Positions 17,352 to 27,246 are shown, numbered from the stretch's first letter. The stretch: 64,000 nucleotides of DNA from Phaeocystidibacter luteus (GCF_008933115.1 NZ_WBVO01000009.1:1-64000); one strand, 5' to 3'. The notes: a model not told the origin generated them from the sequence alone. Translations and numbers: made by a program.

Positions 17352-18350
17352 TTAATTGTCCGTGGAAATTTTTCGAATTCGCGCTGCGTAACTCAAGCTT
17401 TTGAGCAAATTTTGAGGCTTCTCCATATCCACAATAAGCTCCTTCCTTTCTCTCCCTCGCACTACCAAAAACCGCGAATCACGCTGCAATCTTTGATATT
17501 GATCACAGGCTACAAATCCGCGCGCAAGGATTATTGAAATCGATGCAAGCGCTCGCTTCTTACCTCTTCTCGAAGCTGGGATTTCATCAAACAAGTGCAA
17601 AAACTCACGCACTTTTTCATCCAACAACTCACGAATAAAGAAGAAGTCGGGGCGGTTAGTGACAATCGTTTGTTGGCCAGACTGAGTGTCCTTGTAAAAG
17701 TCGAAGATGTCATTCAAAAGTTGATAGACTCCTCCCAGTGCATGAAGCGCACGCTCCTCTTCAGGATAAAGCTCATGCGTGGCGATTGACCGATAAAGCA
17801 AGGTTGAGCTACCGCCTTTCTTTTCCGTAATCTTTACGAGCTCTTCAAAAGTGAGCGGTGTTGATTCATTTTGCGAAACACTTTCATTCTGAGCTACTAT
17901 GGTATCTTGATAAAACCGATGAAAGGTCTCGTTCGTGTCGAGAATCTCTTTTACTGGTCGCCACAAATAAGCGAGCGAAGGATGTAGTTCAGGGCTAGCT
18001 TCAACTTCATCAATGACTTCTCGATAGGTCTTCCTGCCATCGTCCATGGCATCGTCCATGAACGGCGTAAACGCCCCAAAATAAGCCCCATACTTCTGGT
18101 CCCTTTTCAGAACGGGAACGCCATGGAGGAGCCTAGTATGCAGATTTACGATTGAGTTCTGGGCAACATATGCCGCAATCCGCTTTCGCTCCTGGTCCGT
18201 CAATAGATTTGAGCCAACCGATTTCAAATGGGTATTCAGTTCCTCAACGGTACGTCGGTTTGCCTTTCGAGTCCCAAAAACTATTTCACGTGCAAGTCGG
18301 AAGAATTCAATTCCAACTTGAAGGTAACCGGTTTGAATAGGGCTTGACAT
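17352..18350 (-). CDS. Class I isoprenoid-synthase-like protein (paralogue B)
   Basis: The 332-residue, probably all-helical protein has two acidic motifs like those that bind the diphosphate-metal cluster in class I terpenoid synthases: DDAMDD at residues 99-104 and NDIFDFYKD at 213-221, with an ITEKKGGSS segment between. It shares this layout and the ending IVDMEKPQNLLKSL with the upstream neighbour, so the two are tandem paralogues. Substrate and product are unknown. It is the third gene of the icmF operon, starting 13 bases after the previous stop codon. A signal peptide or membrane segment is absent. Confidence 0.7.
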   Translation of the reverse strand: MSSPIQTGYLQVGIEFFRLAREIVFGTRKANRRTVEELNTHLKSVGSNLLTDQERKRIAAYVAQNSIVNLHTRLLHGVPVLKRDQKYGAYFGAFTPFMDDAMDDGRKTYREVIDEVEASPELHPSLAYLWRPVKEILDTNETFHRFYQDTIVAQNESVSQNESTPLTFEELVKITEKKGGSSTLLYRSIATHELYPEEERALHALGGVYQLLNDIFDFYKDTQSGQQTIVTNRPDFFFIRELLDEKVREFLHLFDEIPASRRGKKRALASISIILARGFVACDQYQRLQRDSRFLVVRGRERKELIVDMEKPQNLLKSLSYAARIRKISTDN

Positions 18351-18363
18351 GTCTTCCTTTCGA

Positions 18364-19335
18364 CTATCGAAGATTCTGAGTTTTGCGTGCCACCAAGATA
18401 AAGTTCTTCAACAAGTTCAGCGGCAATTCCATATCTACAATGAGTGATTTGCGATCGAACTCACCAACATCAATTCGATCCTTTTGCCCTTGAACATCCT
18501 TATAGAAATCAACGGCAATGCGGCTTCGAGTCATGATGAGCTGTGCCGACAAGTAGAATCTATTTCGTCGTTTGACGGGATAGTCCACCACTTGAAGGCG
18601 GCGAAAAAACTCTTCCTCAAGCGTTTCAAACTCCCGCTCCATAAAGTAAATGTCGCACGTTGACGTCATGAGCGTCTTAACCCCTTCGTGACTGTCTTTG
18701 TAGAGATCAACCGTATCGTTGAGAAGCTGCATGTGGCAACCCAAAGGATGAATCGCCTCAAATTCTCCTGCCACCGGTTCTTCTAAAATAATGGACCGAT
18801 ACAACGTGGTGTAATGCCCCCCTTTCTTGAAGCTGATTGCACGTATCTCATCCACGGAGAGTTCTGCATCCTCAAGTTGCTTTAAGCTCTCGTTTTGAGC
18901 CTCATGTGCAACCTTAAATTCACGAGCAAAAGTTGGACTCTTAGCAATGAGAACCTGGAGGTTTTCATAGAGGTATCGAATACAAATGCTCTCCGCTGTT
19001 GAGCCTGAAGTATCTTCAACAACGGACTCAAAACTTCGCCCCGTGCTGTCCATAGTGTCATCTGCGAGAGGAGTAAACGCCCCTAACCAAAGGGCATAGT
19101 TCTCTTCCTCCCTCGTCAGTTTTCTCCCGTGGAGCTGGTTGAACCACTCGCTGGTAACCGAAATGCCGATGATGTAATTACGAATCCTCTTCCGATGGTC
19201 GGTGGATAAGCTTTGGTCATGCTTCGCGAGCAAGTCATCTAATTCAGCCAAGATTCTGCGAGTCCGCCTTGGACCTCGAATCACAACTGCATAGAACATT
19301 CCCCAACAAGCGTGGAGCAAATCGAGGTACCGCAT
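18364..19335 (-). CDS. Class I isoprenoid-synthase-like protein (paralogue A)
   Basis: The 323-residue protein matches its downstream neighbour in layout: an acidic motif ADDTMD at residues 91-96, a SFKKGGHYTTLYRS segment, a second metal-binding-type motif NDTVDLYKD at 206-214, and IVDMELPLNLLKN near the C-terminus. The first aspartate motif is shorter than in paralogue B. It starts one base after the stop codon of icmF, so translation is probably coupled. The fold assignment rests on the two spaced Asp motifs and helical character, not on a recognised enzyme. Confidence 0.7.
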   Translation of the reverse strand: MRYLDLLHACWGMFYAVVIRGPRRTRRILAELDDLLAKHDQSLSTDHRKRIRNYIIGISVTSEWFNQLHGRKLTREEENYALWLGAFTPLADDTMDSTGRSFESVVEDTSGSTAESICIRYLYENLQVLIAKSPTFAREFKVAHEAQNESLKQLEDAELSVDEIRAISFKKGGHYTTLYRSIILEEPVAGEFEAIHPLGCHMQLLNDTVDLYKDSHEGVKTLMTSTCDIYFMEREFETLEEEFFRRLQVVDYPVKRRNRFYLSAQLIMTRSRIAVDFYKDVQGQKDRIDVGEFDRKSLIVDMELPLNLLKNFILVARKTQNLR

Positions 19336-19336
19336 G

Positions 19337-22300
19337 TTACATATTCCTGCGGTACTGACCTCCTACCTCGAACATCGATTGTGTGAGTTCACCCAGCGAG
19401 CAGAACTTAGCCGCCTTCATGATGACCTCAAAGATGTTTTCGTTGTTGACAGCTGCCGACTGAATTTCGCGAAGGGATTCTGCCGCATTCTTTTCATTCG
19501 CTTTGTGAAGGCTTTCGAGCATCTCAATCTGATATTCTTTCTCATCCTTCGTCGCACGAATAACTTCCTTTGGCAATACCGTTGGTGAACCTTTGGAGCT
19601 CAGGAAGGTGTTCACGCCAATGATTGGGTAATCACCGTTGTGCTTCAAGGTCTCATAGTGAAGTGATTCTTCCTGGATTTTCCCGCGCTGGTACATGGTT
19701 TCCATCGCACCGAGAACACCACCACGCTCTGTAATTCGGTCGAACTCTGTCAACACTGCTTCCTCCACCAAATCTGTCAACTCTTCGATGATGAACGAGC
19801 CTTGAATCGGATTTTCGTTTTTCGCCAATCCCAACTCGCGGTTGATGATGAGCTGAATAGCCATGGCACGACGAACGCTCTCCTCTGTTGGAGTGGTAAT
19901 TGCCTCGTCATATGCATTGGTATGAAGCGAGTTACAGTTATCGTAAATCGCGTACAACGCCTGTAGCGTAGTTCTAATATCGTTGAAGTCGATTTCCTGA
20001 GCGTGAAGCGATCTACCCGAAGTTTGGATGTGATACTTCAACATTTGTGCTCTAGGATCTGCACCGTACTTGTTCTTGAGCGCTTTGGCCCATACTCTTC
20101 TCGCAACGCGACCAATAACCGCGTATTCTGGATCTACTCCATTACTGAAGAAGAAGCTCAAGTTTGGTCCGAACTTGTTGATGTCCATTCCACGGCTCAA
20201 GTAGTACTCTACATACGTAAAGCCATTTGCCAAGGTAAAGGCTAACTGCGTAATAGGGTTTGCTCCAGCTTCTGCAATATGATATCCCGAAATTGAAACG
20301 GAATAGAAGTTTCTTACTCTGTTCTGAATGAAGTAACTCTGAACATCCCCCATCAATCTAAGGGCAAATTCCGTAGAGAAAATACATGTGTTCTGAGCCT
20401 GGTCTTCCTTGAGGATGTCCGCCTGAACTGTACCTCTAACCACTGAAATCGTCTCTGCCTTGATCTTGTTATAAACATCGGCCGGCAACACTTCATCACC
20501 AGTCACGCCCAAGAGCATCAAGCCGAGTCCGTCGTTACCTTCTGGAATGTCGCCGTTGTACTTCGGACGATCAATTCCTCGGTCGTCGTACTTGGCTTTC
20601 TTCACCTTTTCAACCTCAGCCTCTAGGCCATTCTCTTTGATATACTTCTCACATTGCTGATCTACAGCAGCATTGAGGAAGAAACCTAAGAGCATCGGCG
20701 CTGGACCATTGATAGTCATCGATACGGACGTCTTCGGATCGGCTAAATCAAACCCAGAGTAGAGTTTCTTGGCATCGTCTAAGCAGCAGATACTCACACC
20801 TGAGTTACCGATTTTGCCATAAATATCAGGGCGACGAGCCGGATCGTGTCCGTAAAGCGTTACTGAGTCGAAAGCCGTAGACAATCGCTTTGCTGGCATG
20901 TCCAAGCTCACGTAGTGGAAACGTTTGTTGGTACGCTCTGGACCGCCCTCTCCGGCGAACATACGCGTTGGATCTTCACCTTCTCTCTTGAACGGATAAA
21001 TACCTGAAGTATAAGGGAATTCTCCTGGGACATTCTCTTGGAGTACCCAGCGCAAGATGTCTCCCCAGCCTTTGTACTTCGGAGTTACCACCTTAGGAAT
21101 CTGCGAATGCGAAAGCGACTCTGAATGCGTCTTCACATTGATTTCCTTATCGCGAACTTTAAACGTGTACACGTCGGCCTTGTAGCGCTCGCGCTTTGTA
21201 TCCCAACCTTGAATAACTTCCCAATTGTGTGGGTCAAGATCGAGTTTAGTCTTTTCCATTTGCTCAGTTAAACCTTTGAGCAATCGGTCTTTATCTTCTA
21301 AATCTGATTCGCCAATGGTTTCCAAGCTGCGCTGAAGTCCGTAGAGCTTATCTGCAACCTCAACCTGCTTGTTTACCCAGTCGTCATAGCTTCTGTTATT
21401 CTCAGAAATCTCACTTAGATAGCGCGTTCTATTTGGCGGAATCACATACACCTTCTCGCTCATCTCCTTGCTCATGGTGAACTCAGTTTTGAGCGATTCA
21501 GCGCCTGTCTTCTCTACAATCGTATCCATAATGGTGCGGTAGAGCTGGTTCATTCCAGGATCGTTGAACTGGGAAGCGATTGTGCCGAATACCGGCATAT
21601 CATCAGCCTTTTTATCCCACAAATTGTGGTTGCGCTGATACTGTTTCTTCACATCGCGAAGGGCATCGAGTGCACCGCGCTTATCAAATTTGTTCAATGA
21701 AATAAGGTCGGCAAAATCGAGCATGTCGATTTTCTCGAGCTGTGTAGCCGCACCGTATTCTGGAGTCATCACATAGAGTGAAACATCGCTGTGGTCGAGG
21801 ATTTCGGTATCACTCTGACCAATACCAGAAGTTTCAAGAATGATGAGGTCAAACTTCGCAGCCTTCATCACCTGCACTGCTTCAGCTACGTGCTTGGAGA
21901 GCGCAAGGTTACTCTGACGAGTAGCCAAAGAGCGCATGTACACACGCTCGTGGTTGATGGCATTCATTCGGATGCGGTCACCCAACAATGCGCCACCCGT
22001 CTTGCGTTTACTCGGGTCTACAGAAATAACCGCAATGTTCTTGTCCTCGAAATCGAGCACGAAACGACGAACGAGTTCATCCACCAAAGAAGACTTACCT
22101 GCTCCACCCGTACCGGTGATGCCCAGAACGGGAATATCAGTCTTGGCTGCTCTTTCGTGAATTTCATCAAAGGCAGATTTACTTTCCTCTGGGAAGTTCT
22201 CTGCCGCGCTAATCAAGCGGGCAAGTGCGAGTGGCTCTTTGCTTTCGATACGGTCGAGCTCGTTCTCGAGCTTCTCACCAATGGCGTAATCCGACTTCTC

Positions 22301-22720
22301 AATGAGGTCGTTAATCATCCCTTGAAGGCCCATTGAGCGACCATCGTCTGGGTGATAAATTCGCGTAATTCCGTACTGATGAAGTTCGTCAATTTCTTCT
22401 GGAAGAATAGTTCCTCCACCCCCACCGAAAATGCGGATATGTCCAGCTCCCTTCTCTTGGAGCAGATCGTACATATACTTGAAGTATTCGGTATGACCAC
22501 CTTGGTAAGAAGTCATCGCAATGGCGTTGGCATCTTCCTGAATAGCGGTATTTACAACCTCTTCAACACTGCGGTCGTGACCAAGGTGAATTACCTCACA
22601 GCCAGATGACTGCATGATACGTCGCATGATATTGATAGCCGCATCGTGACCGTCGAACAACGAGGCTGCGGTGACGATACGAACTTTATGTTTTGGCTTG
22701 TAGGGCTTAATTGATTCCAT
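19337..22720 (-). CDS. icmF: Fused isobutyryl-CoA mutase (B12 domain, G-protein chaperone, mutase)
   Basis: The 1127-residue protein has, in order: a cobalamin-binding domain with DGHD at residues 23-26 and the GGGGG stretch near 100; a MeaB-type GTPase with GTGGAGKSS at 203-211; and a large mutase barrel. The barrel carries the IcmF signature [19 protein letters not shown] in place of the methylmalonyl-CoA mutase equivalent. Known IcmFs interconvert isobutyryl-CoA and n-butyryl-CoA, and some also isovaleryl/pivalyl-CoA, with adenosylcobalamin. I place the start at 22720: a TATCTTTG promoter element lies just upstream and an in-frame ATG at 22783 is upstream of that element. Two isoprenoid-synthase-like genes follow in the same operon. 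Confidence 0.95.
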   Translation of the reverse strand: MESIKPYKPKHKVRIVTAASLFDGHDAAINIMRRIMQSSGCEVIHLGHDRSVEEVVNTAIQEDANAIAMTSYQGGHTEYFKYMYDLLQEKGAGHIRIFGGGGGTILPEEIDELHQYGITRIYHPDDGRSMGLQGMINDLIEKSDYAIGEKLENELDRIESKEPLALARLISAAENFPEESKSAFDEIHERAAKTDIPVLGITGTGGAGKSSLVDELVRRFVLDFEDKNIAVISVDPSKRKTGGALLGDRIRMNAINHERVYMRSLATRQSNLALSKHVAEAVQVMKAAKFDLIILETSGIGQSDTEILDHSDVSLYVMTPEYGAATQLEKIDMLDFADLISLNKFDKRGALDALRDVKKQYQRNHNLWDKKADDMPVFGTIASQFNDPGMNQLYRTIMDTIVEKTGAESLKTEFTMSKEMSEKVYVIPPNRTRYLSEISENNRSYDDWVNKQVEVADKLYGLQRSLETIGESDLEDKDRLLKGLTEQMEKTKLDLDPHNWEVIQGWDTKRERYKADVYTFKVRDKEINVKTHSESLSHSQIPKVVTPKYKGWGDILRWVLQENVPGEFPYTSGIYPFKREGEDPTRMFAGEGGPERTNKRFHYVSLDMPAKRLSTAFDSVTLYGHDPARRPDIYGKIGNSGVSICCLDDAKKLYSGFDLADPKTSVSMTINGPAPMLLGFFLNAAVDQQCEKYIKENGLEAEVEKVKKAKYDDRGIDRPKYNGDIPEGNDGLGLMLLGVTGDEVLPADVYNKIKAETISVVRGTVQADILKEDQAQNTCIFSTEFALRLMGDVQSYFIQNRVRNFYSVSISGYHIAEAGANPITQLAFTLANGFTYVEYYLSRGMDINKFGPNLSFFFSNGVDPEYAVIGRVARRVWAKALKNKYGADPRAQMLKYHIQTSGRSLHAQEIDFNDIRTTLQALYAIYDNCNSLHTNAYDEAITTPTEESVRRAMAIQLIINRELGLAKNENPIQGSFIIEELTDLVEEAVLTEFDRITERGGVLGAMETMYQRGKIQEESLHYETLKHNGDYPIIGVNTFLSSKGSPTVLPKEVIRATKDEKEYQIEMLESLHKANEKNAAESLREIQSAAVNNENIFEVIMKAAKFCSLGELTQSMFEVGGQYRRNM

Positions 22721-22743
22721 CTGTCGGATTTTCTGTAGCTGCG

Positions 22744-22751
22744 CAAAGATA
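22744..22751 (-). promoter_or_regulatory. icmF promoter -7 element (TATCTTTG)
   Basis: The minus strand reads TATCTTTG, 23-31 bases before the icmF start codon at 22720. It would drive the three-gene operon. Confidence 0.6.
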
Positions 22752-22880
22752 GGGCTTCGGCAGGCGAGTAAAAAACGGAACAACTTCTACTCAGTTCAGA
22801 ACATCTCAGATTTTTCTAACTTACCGAAATGGAACTGTTTGAAGTCAATCAGAATCCAACAACCCTAACTCATCATCACT

Positions 22881-23279
22881 ATGGAAATCAACTGGATAGC
22901 GGTTATTGTCGCCGCACTTTCAACCTTCGTTCTGGGATTCATTTGGTATAACCCCAAGGTATTTGGAACCATGTGGCAGAAGGCTGCGGGCTTGTCCGAC
23001 GAGCAAATGAAGGATATGTCGGGAATGGGCAAAATCTTCGGTGTGAGCTTCATTCTAGCACTAGCCATGGCTATTATGACAACCTATTTCGTTCATGGTA
23101 CAGACGATATCGCGGTAGCGGCTCGCATGGGCTTGTATCTCGGACTGGGAATTATTCTCCCCGCAATGGGAACCACCGCGATGTACGAGCGACGAGGCTT
23201 TGCCTACATCTTCGTAAATGGCGCCTATTGGATAATCGGCATTATTATTATCTCAATGATTCTGGCAGCTTTTAACTAA
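22881..23279 (+). CDS. DUF1761 family membrane protein
   Basis: The 132-residue protein has four hydrophobic segments: residues 5-22, 52-70, 80-98 and 108-130. An early FIWYNPKVFGTMWQK motif is typical of DUF1761. The function of the family is unknown. Its stop codon shares four bases (CTAA) with the convergent gene's stop. Confidence 0.88.
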   Translation: MEINWIAVIVAALSTFVLGFIWYNPKVFGTMWQKAAGLSDEQMKDMSGMGKIFGVSFILALAMAIMTTYFVHGTDDIAVAARMGLYLGLGIILPAMGTTAMYERRGFAYIFVNGAYWIIGIIIISMILAAFN

Positions 23280-23710
23280 GGCTGAACAACAGTAATGGGG
23301 CCGGCAGTGAGGGTATTACTCTTGTTGCCGGCTCTGTCTTTTACCCAAATGGAATAGGTCACTTCCTCTTGCGTGGATCCATTGGTGATCACCGTGTTGG
23401 GGAGAATCAAAATTAGCTTGCCCTTAATAGGCACATCGCTCCCCGATGGTGCGAGTTCCGATATTCTGTACAGATACGTGAGGTCAATCCGCTCATCTCG
23501 CAAAAAGAAGTTCTTCGCATCTGGTGCATTTTCTCCCAAGTCTCCGTCGCCATCTTCGTAGGAGATTTCTATGTAGATGCTGTCTTGCAATTCAACAACC
23601 GTACTCGGACCAATCTTCACTAAATCAATCGTTGGCGATTCTTCGAACGCAACATCCTCTCCGCAGCCCCAAACAACCGCTAGTATCAGTATGGACAACA
23701 GTTTTCTCAT
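23276..23710 (-). CDS. Small lipoprotein with a beta-sandwich-like domain
   Basis: The 144-residue product has a lipoprotein signal ending VVWGC (Cys16) and a single domain with the acidic YEDGDGDLGE motif common in exported Bacteroidota proteins, closing with YSIWVKDRAGNKSNTL as in immunoglobulin-like domains. It is the last of five minus-strand genes; its start overlaps the stop of the cytochrome-like gene by four bases. A function cannot be named. Confidence 0.78.
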   Translation of the reverse strand: MRKLLSILILAVVWGCGEDVAFEESPTIDLVKIGPSTVVELQDSIYIEISYEDGDGDLGENAPDAKNFFLRDERIDLTYLYRISELAPSGSDVPIKGKLILILPNTVITNGSTQEEVTYSIWVKDRAGNKSNTLTAGPITVVQP

Positions 23711-24594
23711 TGCACAACAAAGGATGAAATGATTCTGAAATAGAACGGCGATTGATCATTTGGAAATTCCACCACCGGATTCTCCGGATCCTTCACGTAG
23801 TACCTAAACCACACGGTATCACCTGGAGTAAATTCATTGGTATTGAAGGTCAAGCCATGCGCAATCCCCGCGAAGGGCTGAGCCTGCTTCACGATAGCAT
23901 TCGAAAAGTCATATTCATCACCGGAAAACTTCCCTTCGCGCACAAGTAGATTTTGGATCGAAGTAGAGTCATCTTCCACCAACACATACATGGTAACAGC
24001 TTCATTGTTGGGCAGAATCAAAGGTGAAATCTGTCCGTTCATGCGGGCAGTATCAATTCGTTGACTTTGAGAATTGAATAAGGCAAAACCCGTGACCGTA
24101 GGAGGCTGGTTCGGAAAAACTGCGACATTGCCATCCGCATCCTTCGCCCCATCATTAATCCAATCACGCACCCAACTCAACTCTGTTTCCGTAAGCGGCT
24201 GCGCATAAAGAGGCATTCGGCCTATAACATCATCCGTCGTTATCAAACGCTCATATAACCAAGAAGCACCATGGTCATTCGGCACAACACGATACGTGTA
24301 CGCTTCATCATTTGTATTCTTGATTACAGGATGATACACCAGCGTCTGATAGGTCGATTCAACCGTTCGAAAATCGGGTTCAAAAGAACCGTCATGACAA
24401 GTAGGGTTGGCACATTTAACCGCGAAGATGTTCTTATGTAATCCTTGAATGGTTCGAGGATCCGGCTCTCCTGGAGGCGTTTCTGTGTCATCGTTGTTCG
24501 AGAAAGGATTCTCGGTAGGGTCCTCAACAGTCGTACACATCACAAAAGTGAAGAGCGCTCCAAAAATGACGGTATATCGCATCAACTTCATCAT
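23707..24594 (-). CDS. Lipoprotein with a cytochrome c-like domain (CX4CH haem motif)
   Basis: This 295-residue protein starts with a lipoprotein signal (Cys20) and a Pro/Glu-rich linker. A cytochrome-like domain follows with CANPTCH at residues 61-67 (two cysteines separated by four residues rather than two) and a GRMPLYA segment suited to the distal Met ligand. The layout recalls the cytochrome domains attached to planctomycete-type DUF1549/DUF1553 proteins. The C-terminal half is a beta-rich domain. Its start overlaps the DUF1501 stop by four bases, so the two should be made together and meet outside the cytoplasm. Confidence 0.78.
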   Translation of the reverse strand: MMKLMRYTVIFGALFTFVMCTTVEDPTENPFSNNDDTETPPGEPDPRTIQGLHKNIFAVKCANPTCHDGSFEPDFRTVESTYQTLVYHPVIKNTNDEAYTYRVVPNDHGASWLYERLITTDDVIGRMPLYAQPLTETELSWVRDWINDGAKDADGNVAVFPNQPPTVTGFALFNSQSQRIDTARMNGQISPLILPNNEAVTMYVLVEDDSTSIQNLLVREGKFSGDEYDFSNAIVKQAQPFAGIAHGLTFNTNEFTPGDTVWFRYYVKDPENPVVEFPNDQSPFYFRIISSFVVQ

Positions 24595-25892
24595 ACAAAT
24601 GCCTCTTGAAGCACACGCCCCGGAAGTATTCCATTGGTTTCTGGAAGGAACCCTAGTGCGTCTGCGATAGTTGGAACGATATCAATGCTCTGTCCTGTTA
24701 CTTGATTGACCACGTTGCCGGTATTCACAACACCTGATGGGCCGAGCATTAAGCAGAAGATTTCCCTGCTCACGGCATCATCCGTGGTATGGTCGAGTGC
24801 CGGTCTGCCGTTTGCATCGAGAATGGTGTTCGGATTGGCGTTTCGTCCAATTTCTGGTGCGACGATAAGTAGTGTATCATTCGCCAATCCCGGCGTATTC
24901 TGTATGGTATCCCATAGGTGGGCAACGGCCCAGTCGGCTCTGCGTAGGTTGTTGCAGTATTCCGTAAAGTTGGTGTGGGCTACATCCACTCCGAACATGT
25001 TCACAACGAGGAGCTCTGGCTTGAACTCTTCCAACACTTGTTCGGCGTAGAAGATATTTCGCATGTCGCCATTCATTCCACTCGGAATGTTCCATGGATT
25101 GTTGTGCTGGCCACCTTGGGCCTCTTGAACCATGCGATTTATGAATGCTTGAATTTGATCTCTCCCCTCTTTCGAATTCTCCAAACCTGCTGCTGCGCTG
25201 AATGGAACGTCAAACTGCGCATTGGTAAAGTGACGAAGTCGGTCGAGCTCCTCGGCCACATCTGGGTCAATGGCATAGCTGTTCCCCAATGCGTTCAAGC
25301 CACTGTTCGAGAAGAGCTGGTTGGGCGATATTTGATTCGCGCCGTATTGTGGACCATAACTCGGGTGTGAGCTGTAGTTCAACAATGGGTACAGGTTGTT
25401 GGTGTGCGACACCCACCACGCATTCGTTGCTGAGGCTGCTGGGTTGCTGTGTTTTCTGTAAAGCTCAAATACCGTTGGCCATTCGGGCGCAGCTCTTAGA
25501 TTGAGTGCGGTATTTGTATGCTGACCTGTAATTGCCGTGGTGTGACCGTTGTAATGACCGGTTGGTCCATCTGAAAATCTGAACTCACGGAACAACGTAC
25601 CCATGGTTTGCATGGGAGCTGATAACGGTGAACTTGGTAGAGCCGACATGCTGCTGGCGATGTCGTTCGTAATGGCCTCATTTCCTGAAAGGATGTTTGG
25701 CATCAGGTTACCTTCTGCCTTTTGAACACTCTCCCAGTTTCGGACGCCACCTGCGAACAAACAGAATACCACGTGGTTCACTTTTCTGGCACCTGTTGCT
25801 GCAAACAGTCTACCCGAGGGTAGAATGTATGGAGCGGCCAACATTCCAACGCTACCGAGTGCAGTCTTCTTTAAAAAGTTCCTTCTTTCCAT
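24591..25892 (-). CDS. Tat-exported DUF1501 family protein
   Basis: The 433-residue protein begins MERRNFLKKTALGSVGMLAAPYIL, a twin-arginine signal of the type that exports folded proteins. The rest has the layout of DUF1501, a distant branch of the alkaline phosphatase/sulfatase superfamily: FCLFAGGVRNW near the start, TGQHTN, APEIGRNANPN and ALDHTTDD towards the C-terminus, which correspond to the conserved EFGR and DH motifs. The Asp that usually follows the first GG motif is not present. It lies inside a five-gene set of exported proteins. The substrate is unknown. Confidence 0.88.
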   Translation of the reverse strand: MERRNFLKKTALGSVGMLAAPYILPSGRLFAATGARKVNHVVFCLFAGGVRNWESVQKAEGNLMPNILSGNEAITNDIASSMSALPSSPLSAPMQTMGTLFREFRFSDGPTGHYNGHTTAITGQHTNTALNLRAAPEWPTVFELYRKHSNPAASATNAWWVSHTNNLYPLLNYSSHPSYGPQYGANQISPNQLFSNSGLNALGNSYAIDPDVAEELDRLRHFTNAQFDVPFSAAAGLENSKEGRDQIQAFINRMVQEAQGGQHNNPWNIPSGMNGDMRNIFYAEQVLEEFKPELLVVNMFGVDVAHTNFTEYCNNLRRADWAVAHLWDTIQNTPGLANDTLLIVAPEIGRNANPNTILDANGRPALDHTTDDAVSREIFCLMLGPSGVVNTGNVVNQVTGQSIDIVPTIADALGFLPETNGILPGRVLQEAFV

Positions 25893-25894
25893 GC

Positions 25895-26377
25895 TCAGTA
25901 GTATTTGTATTCATCGGCTGTAAGCAGAACAAAGGCCAGGTGCAAAACACCTAAATCCGGGTTGTCGCTCAACCAATTTTGATAATACCATACCTCCATC
26001 TCGCCCGGTGTGCGCGAATAGTATCTTTCATACAGGGACGTTATCACGCCAGCCGGATCCGTCTGCAACTCGGTGTCGGTAGGCAATTGCGCCGAAGCGT
26101 CGTTTAAAAAACGCCATGTCAAGCGATCGATAATCACCTGCTTATCTCCAAATGAATTGTAGGTATCGGCGAGGTCTTGAAGTTCAGACTGTGAAATTGC
26201 GCGTCCGAACACATCGCTGAACATGATGCTCAAAAGCTGCAAATCTGACTTCAATTGCGATTTATCCGCGCCTCCTGAAGTGACCCCTACTGGATTTACC
26301 TCATATTGATTCACCTCAACTTCCTTGCAGGAAATCAGGACGAAAATTGACAGTAGGGAAACGACTAGCACTCTCAT
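25895..26377 (-). CDS. Lipoprotein with two LGRxP-type motifs
   Basis: This 160-residue protein has a lipoprotein signal ending LISC (Cys17). It has two segments of the type GR-(x)-E, VFGRAISQSELQDL and YYSRTPGEMEVWYY, and ends TADEYKYY. The neighbour at 26374 ends TDEYFFL and has the same kind of motif. The two therefore look like pieces related to DUF1549/DUF1553 or DUF1800 proteins, which commonly sit beside DUF1501 genes. It ends two bases before the DUF1501 start. Confidence 0.7.
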   Translation of the reverse strand: MRVLVVSLLSIFVLISCKEVEVNQYEVNPVGVTSGGADKSQLKSDLQLLSIMFSDVFGRAISQSELQDLADTYNSFGDKQVIIDRLTWRFLNDASAQLPTDTELQTDPAGVITSLYERYYSRTPGEMEVWYYQNWLSDNPDLGVLHLAFVLLTADEYKYY

Positions 26378-27246
26378 AGGAAGAAGTATTCATCGGTTGA
26401 CAATATGCGCATTTGCATCTCCTCAAAGTCGTAATCAGCACTGAACCTAGCTCGCTCTGTGGTAACTTCGTATGACGTCGGTTCACGGAACAAATAATTC
26501 AGGTAGACGTATCTAATTTGACCTTCCACGTACCCGTCTGAGTTGTAAAATATCTCGAGGAAATCTTGCTTGCCTTCGCCTCCTTGAAGAAAGAGTACAT
26601 CGCGAAATCCCTCTACCATTCTTTTCGAAGATTCTAGCTCAAATTGAGTGGGATAGCGGTACAGGAAATGATCGAAAACAGAAACTACAAAGTTCTCTGC
26701 GCCCATATTAATGTCGTCGTAAATGGCATTATCAACCGCGTAGCGATGCGCATCACGAGTGGAGTACACTCCTGCAAATAGACTGTCTGGCACGTATTGG
26801 ATTCGCTGGAGTCGATCTATTTCAGCTTGATAAATGAACTGTTGCTCTGGAGGGGCTCCCTGCATTAAGATTTGAAGAGAAAATATAAGGTTGCTTATCT
26901 CTGTGGTGTCTACACTCTCGAGGAGCTCGGATCGGATATCGTCCCAACGCTTGACGGCTACAGAGCGGTTAGACATGATACTTGAAAGCCATGTGAACCT
27001 CTGCGCGCTATCCCGAGGGTTTTCATCGATGATGGTTCGTGCCGCGCTGTGCTCCGCTGTATCAGGCTTTCTACCTAGTAGGGTAATGTATACGCGCTCA
27101 ATGTATCGATCGCGTTGTTGAAACGAAACGGTAGGATCTTCGGGAGGATTATTTCCACCGACTACATTCACAACCTCCTGCTCACAAGAGAGCAAGACGA
27201 GCGACGTCAAGGCCGTAAAAAACAATACTTTAAAACTCCTCTTCAT
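26374..27246 (-). CDS. Lipoprotein with DUF1549-like N-terminus
   Basis: The 290-residue protein carries a lipoprotein signal ending LLSC (Cys21). It has YIERVYITLLGRKPDTAEH, close to the opening of DUF1549 (PSCyt2) domains, and later FLYRYPTQFELES and YLFREPTSYEVTT, repeats of the same hydrophobic-xR-x-P-x-E pattern. It ends STDEYFFL. It is the first gene of the five-gene exported cassette and overlaps the next start by four bases. A promoter-like TACCTTTC lies about 20 bases upstream. Enzyme activity is not known. Confidence 0.75.
   Translation of the reverse strand: MKRSFKVLFFTALTSLVLLSCEQEVVNVVGGNNPPEDPTVSFQQRDRYIERVYITLLGRKPDTAEHSAARTIIDENPRDSAQRFTWLSSIMSNRSVAVKRWDDIRSELLESVDTTEISNLIFSLQILMQGAPPEQQFIYQAEIDRLQRIQYVPDSLFAGVYSTRDAHRYAVDNAIYDDINMGAENFVVSVFDHFLYRYPTQFELESSKRMVEGFRDVLFLQGGEGKQDFLEIFYNSDGYVEGQIRYVYLNYLFREPTSYEVTTERARFSADYDFEEMQMRILSTDEYFFL

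Noticed and set aside
19337-22783. Longer icmF start at 22783
   Set aside because: It lies upstream of a TATCTTTG promoter element, and the added residues do not resemble the family's N-terminus.
24591-25892. DUF1501 protein as an active sulfatase
   Set aside because: The sulfatase CxPxR or SxPxR maturation motif is absent, so only the distant superfamily relation is kept.
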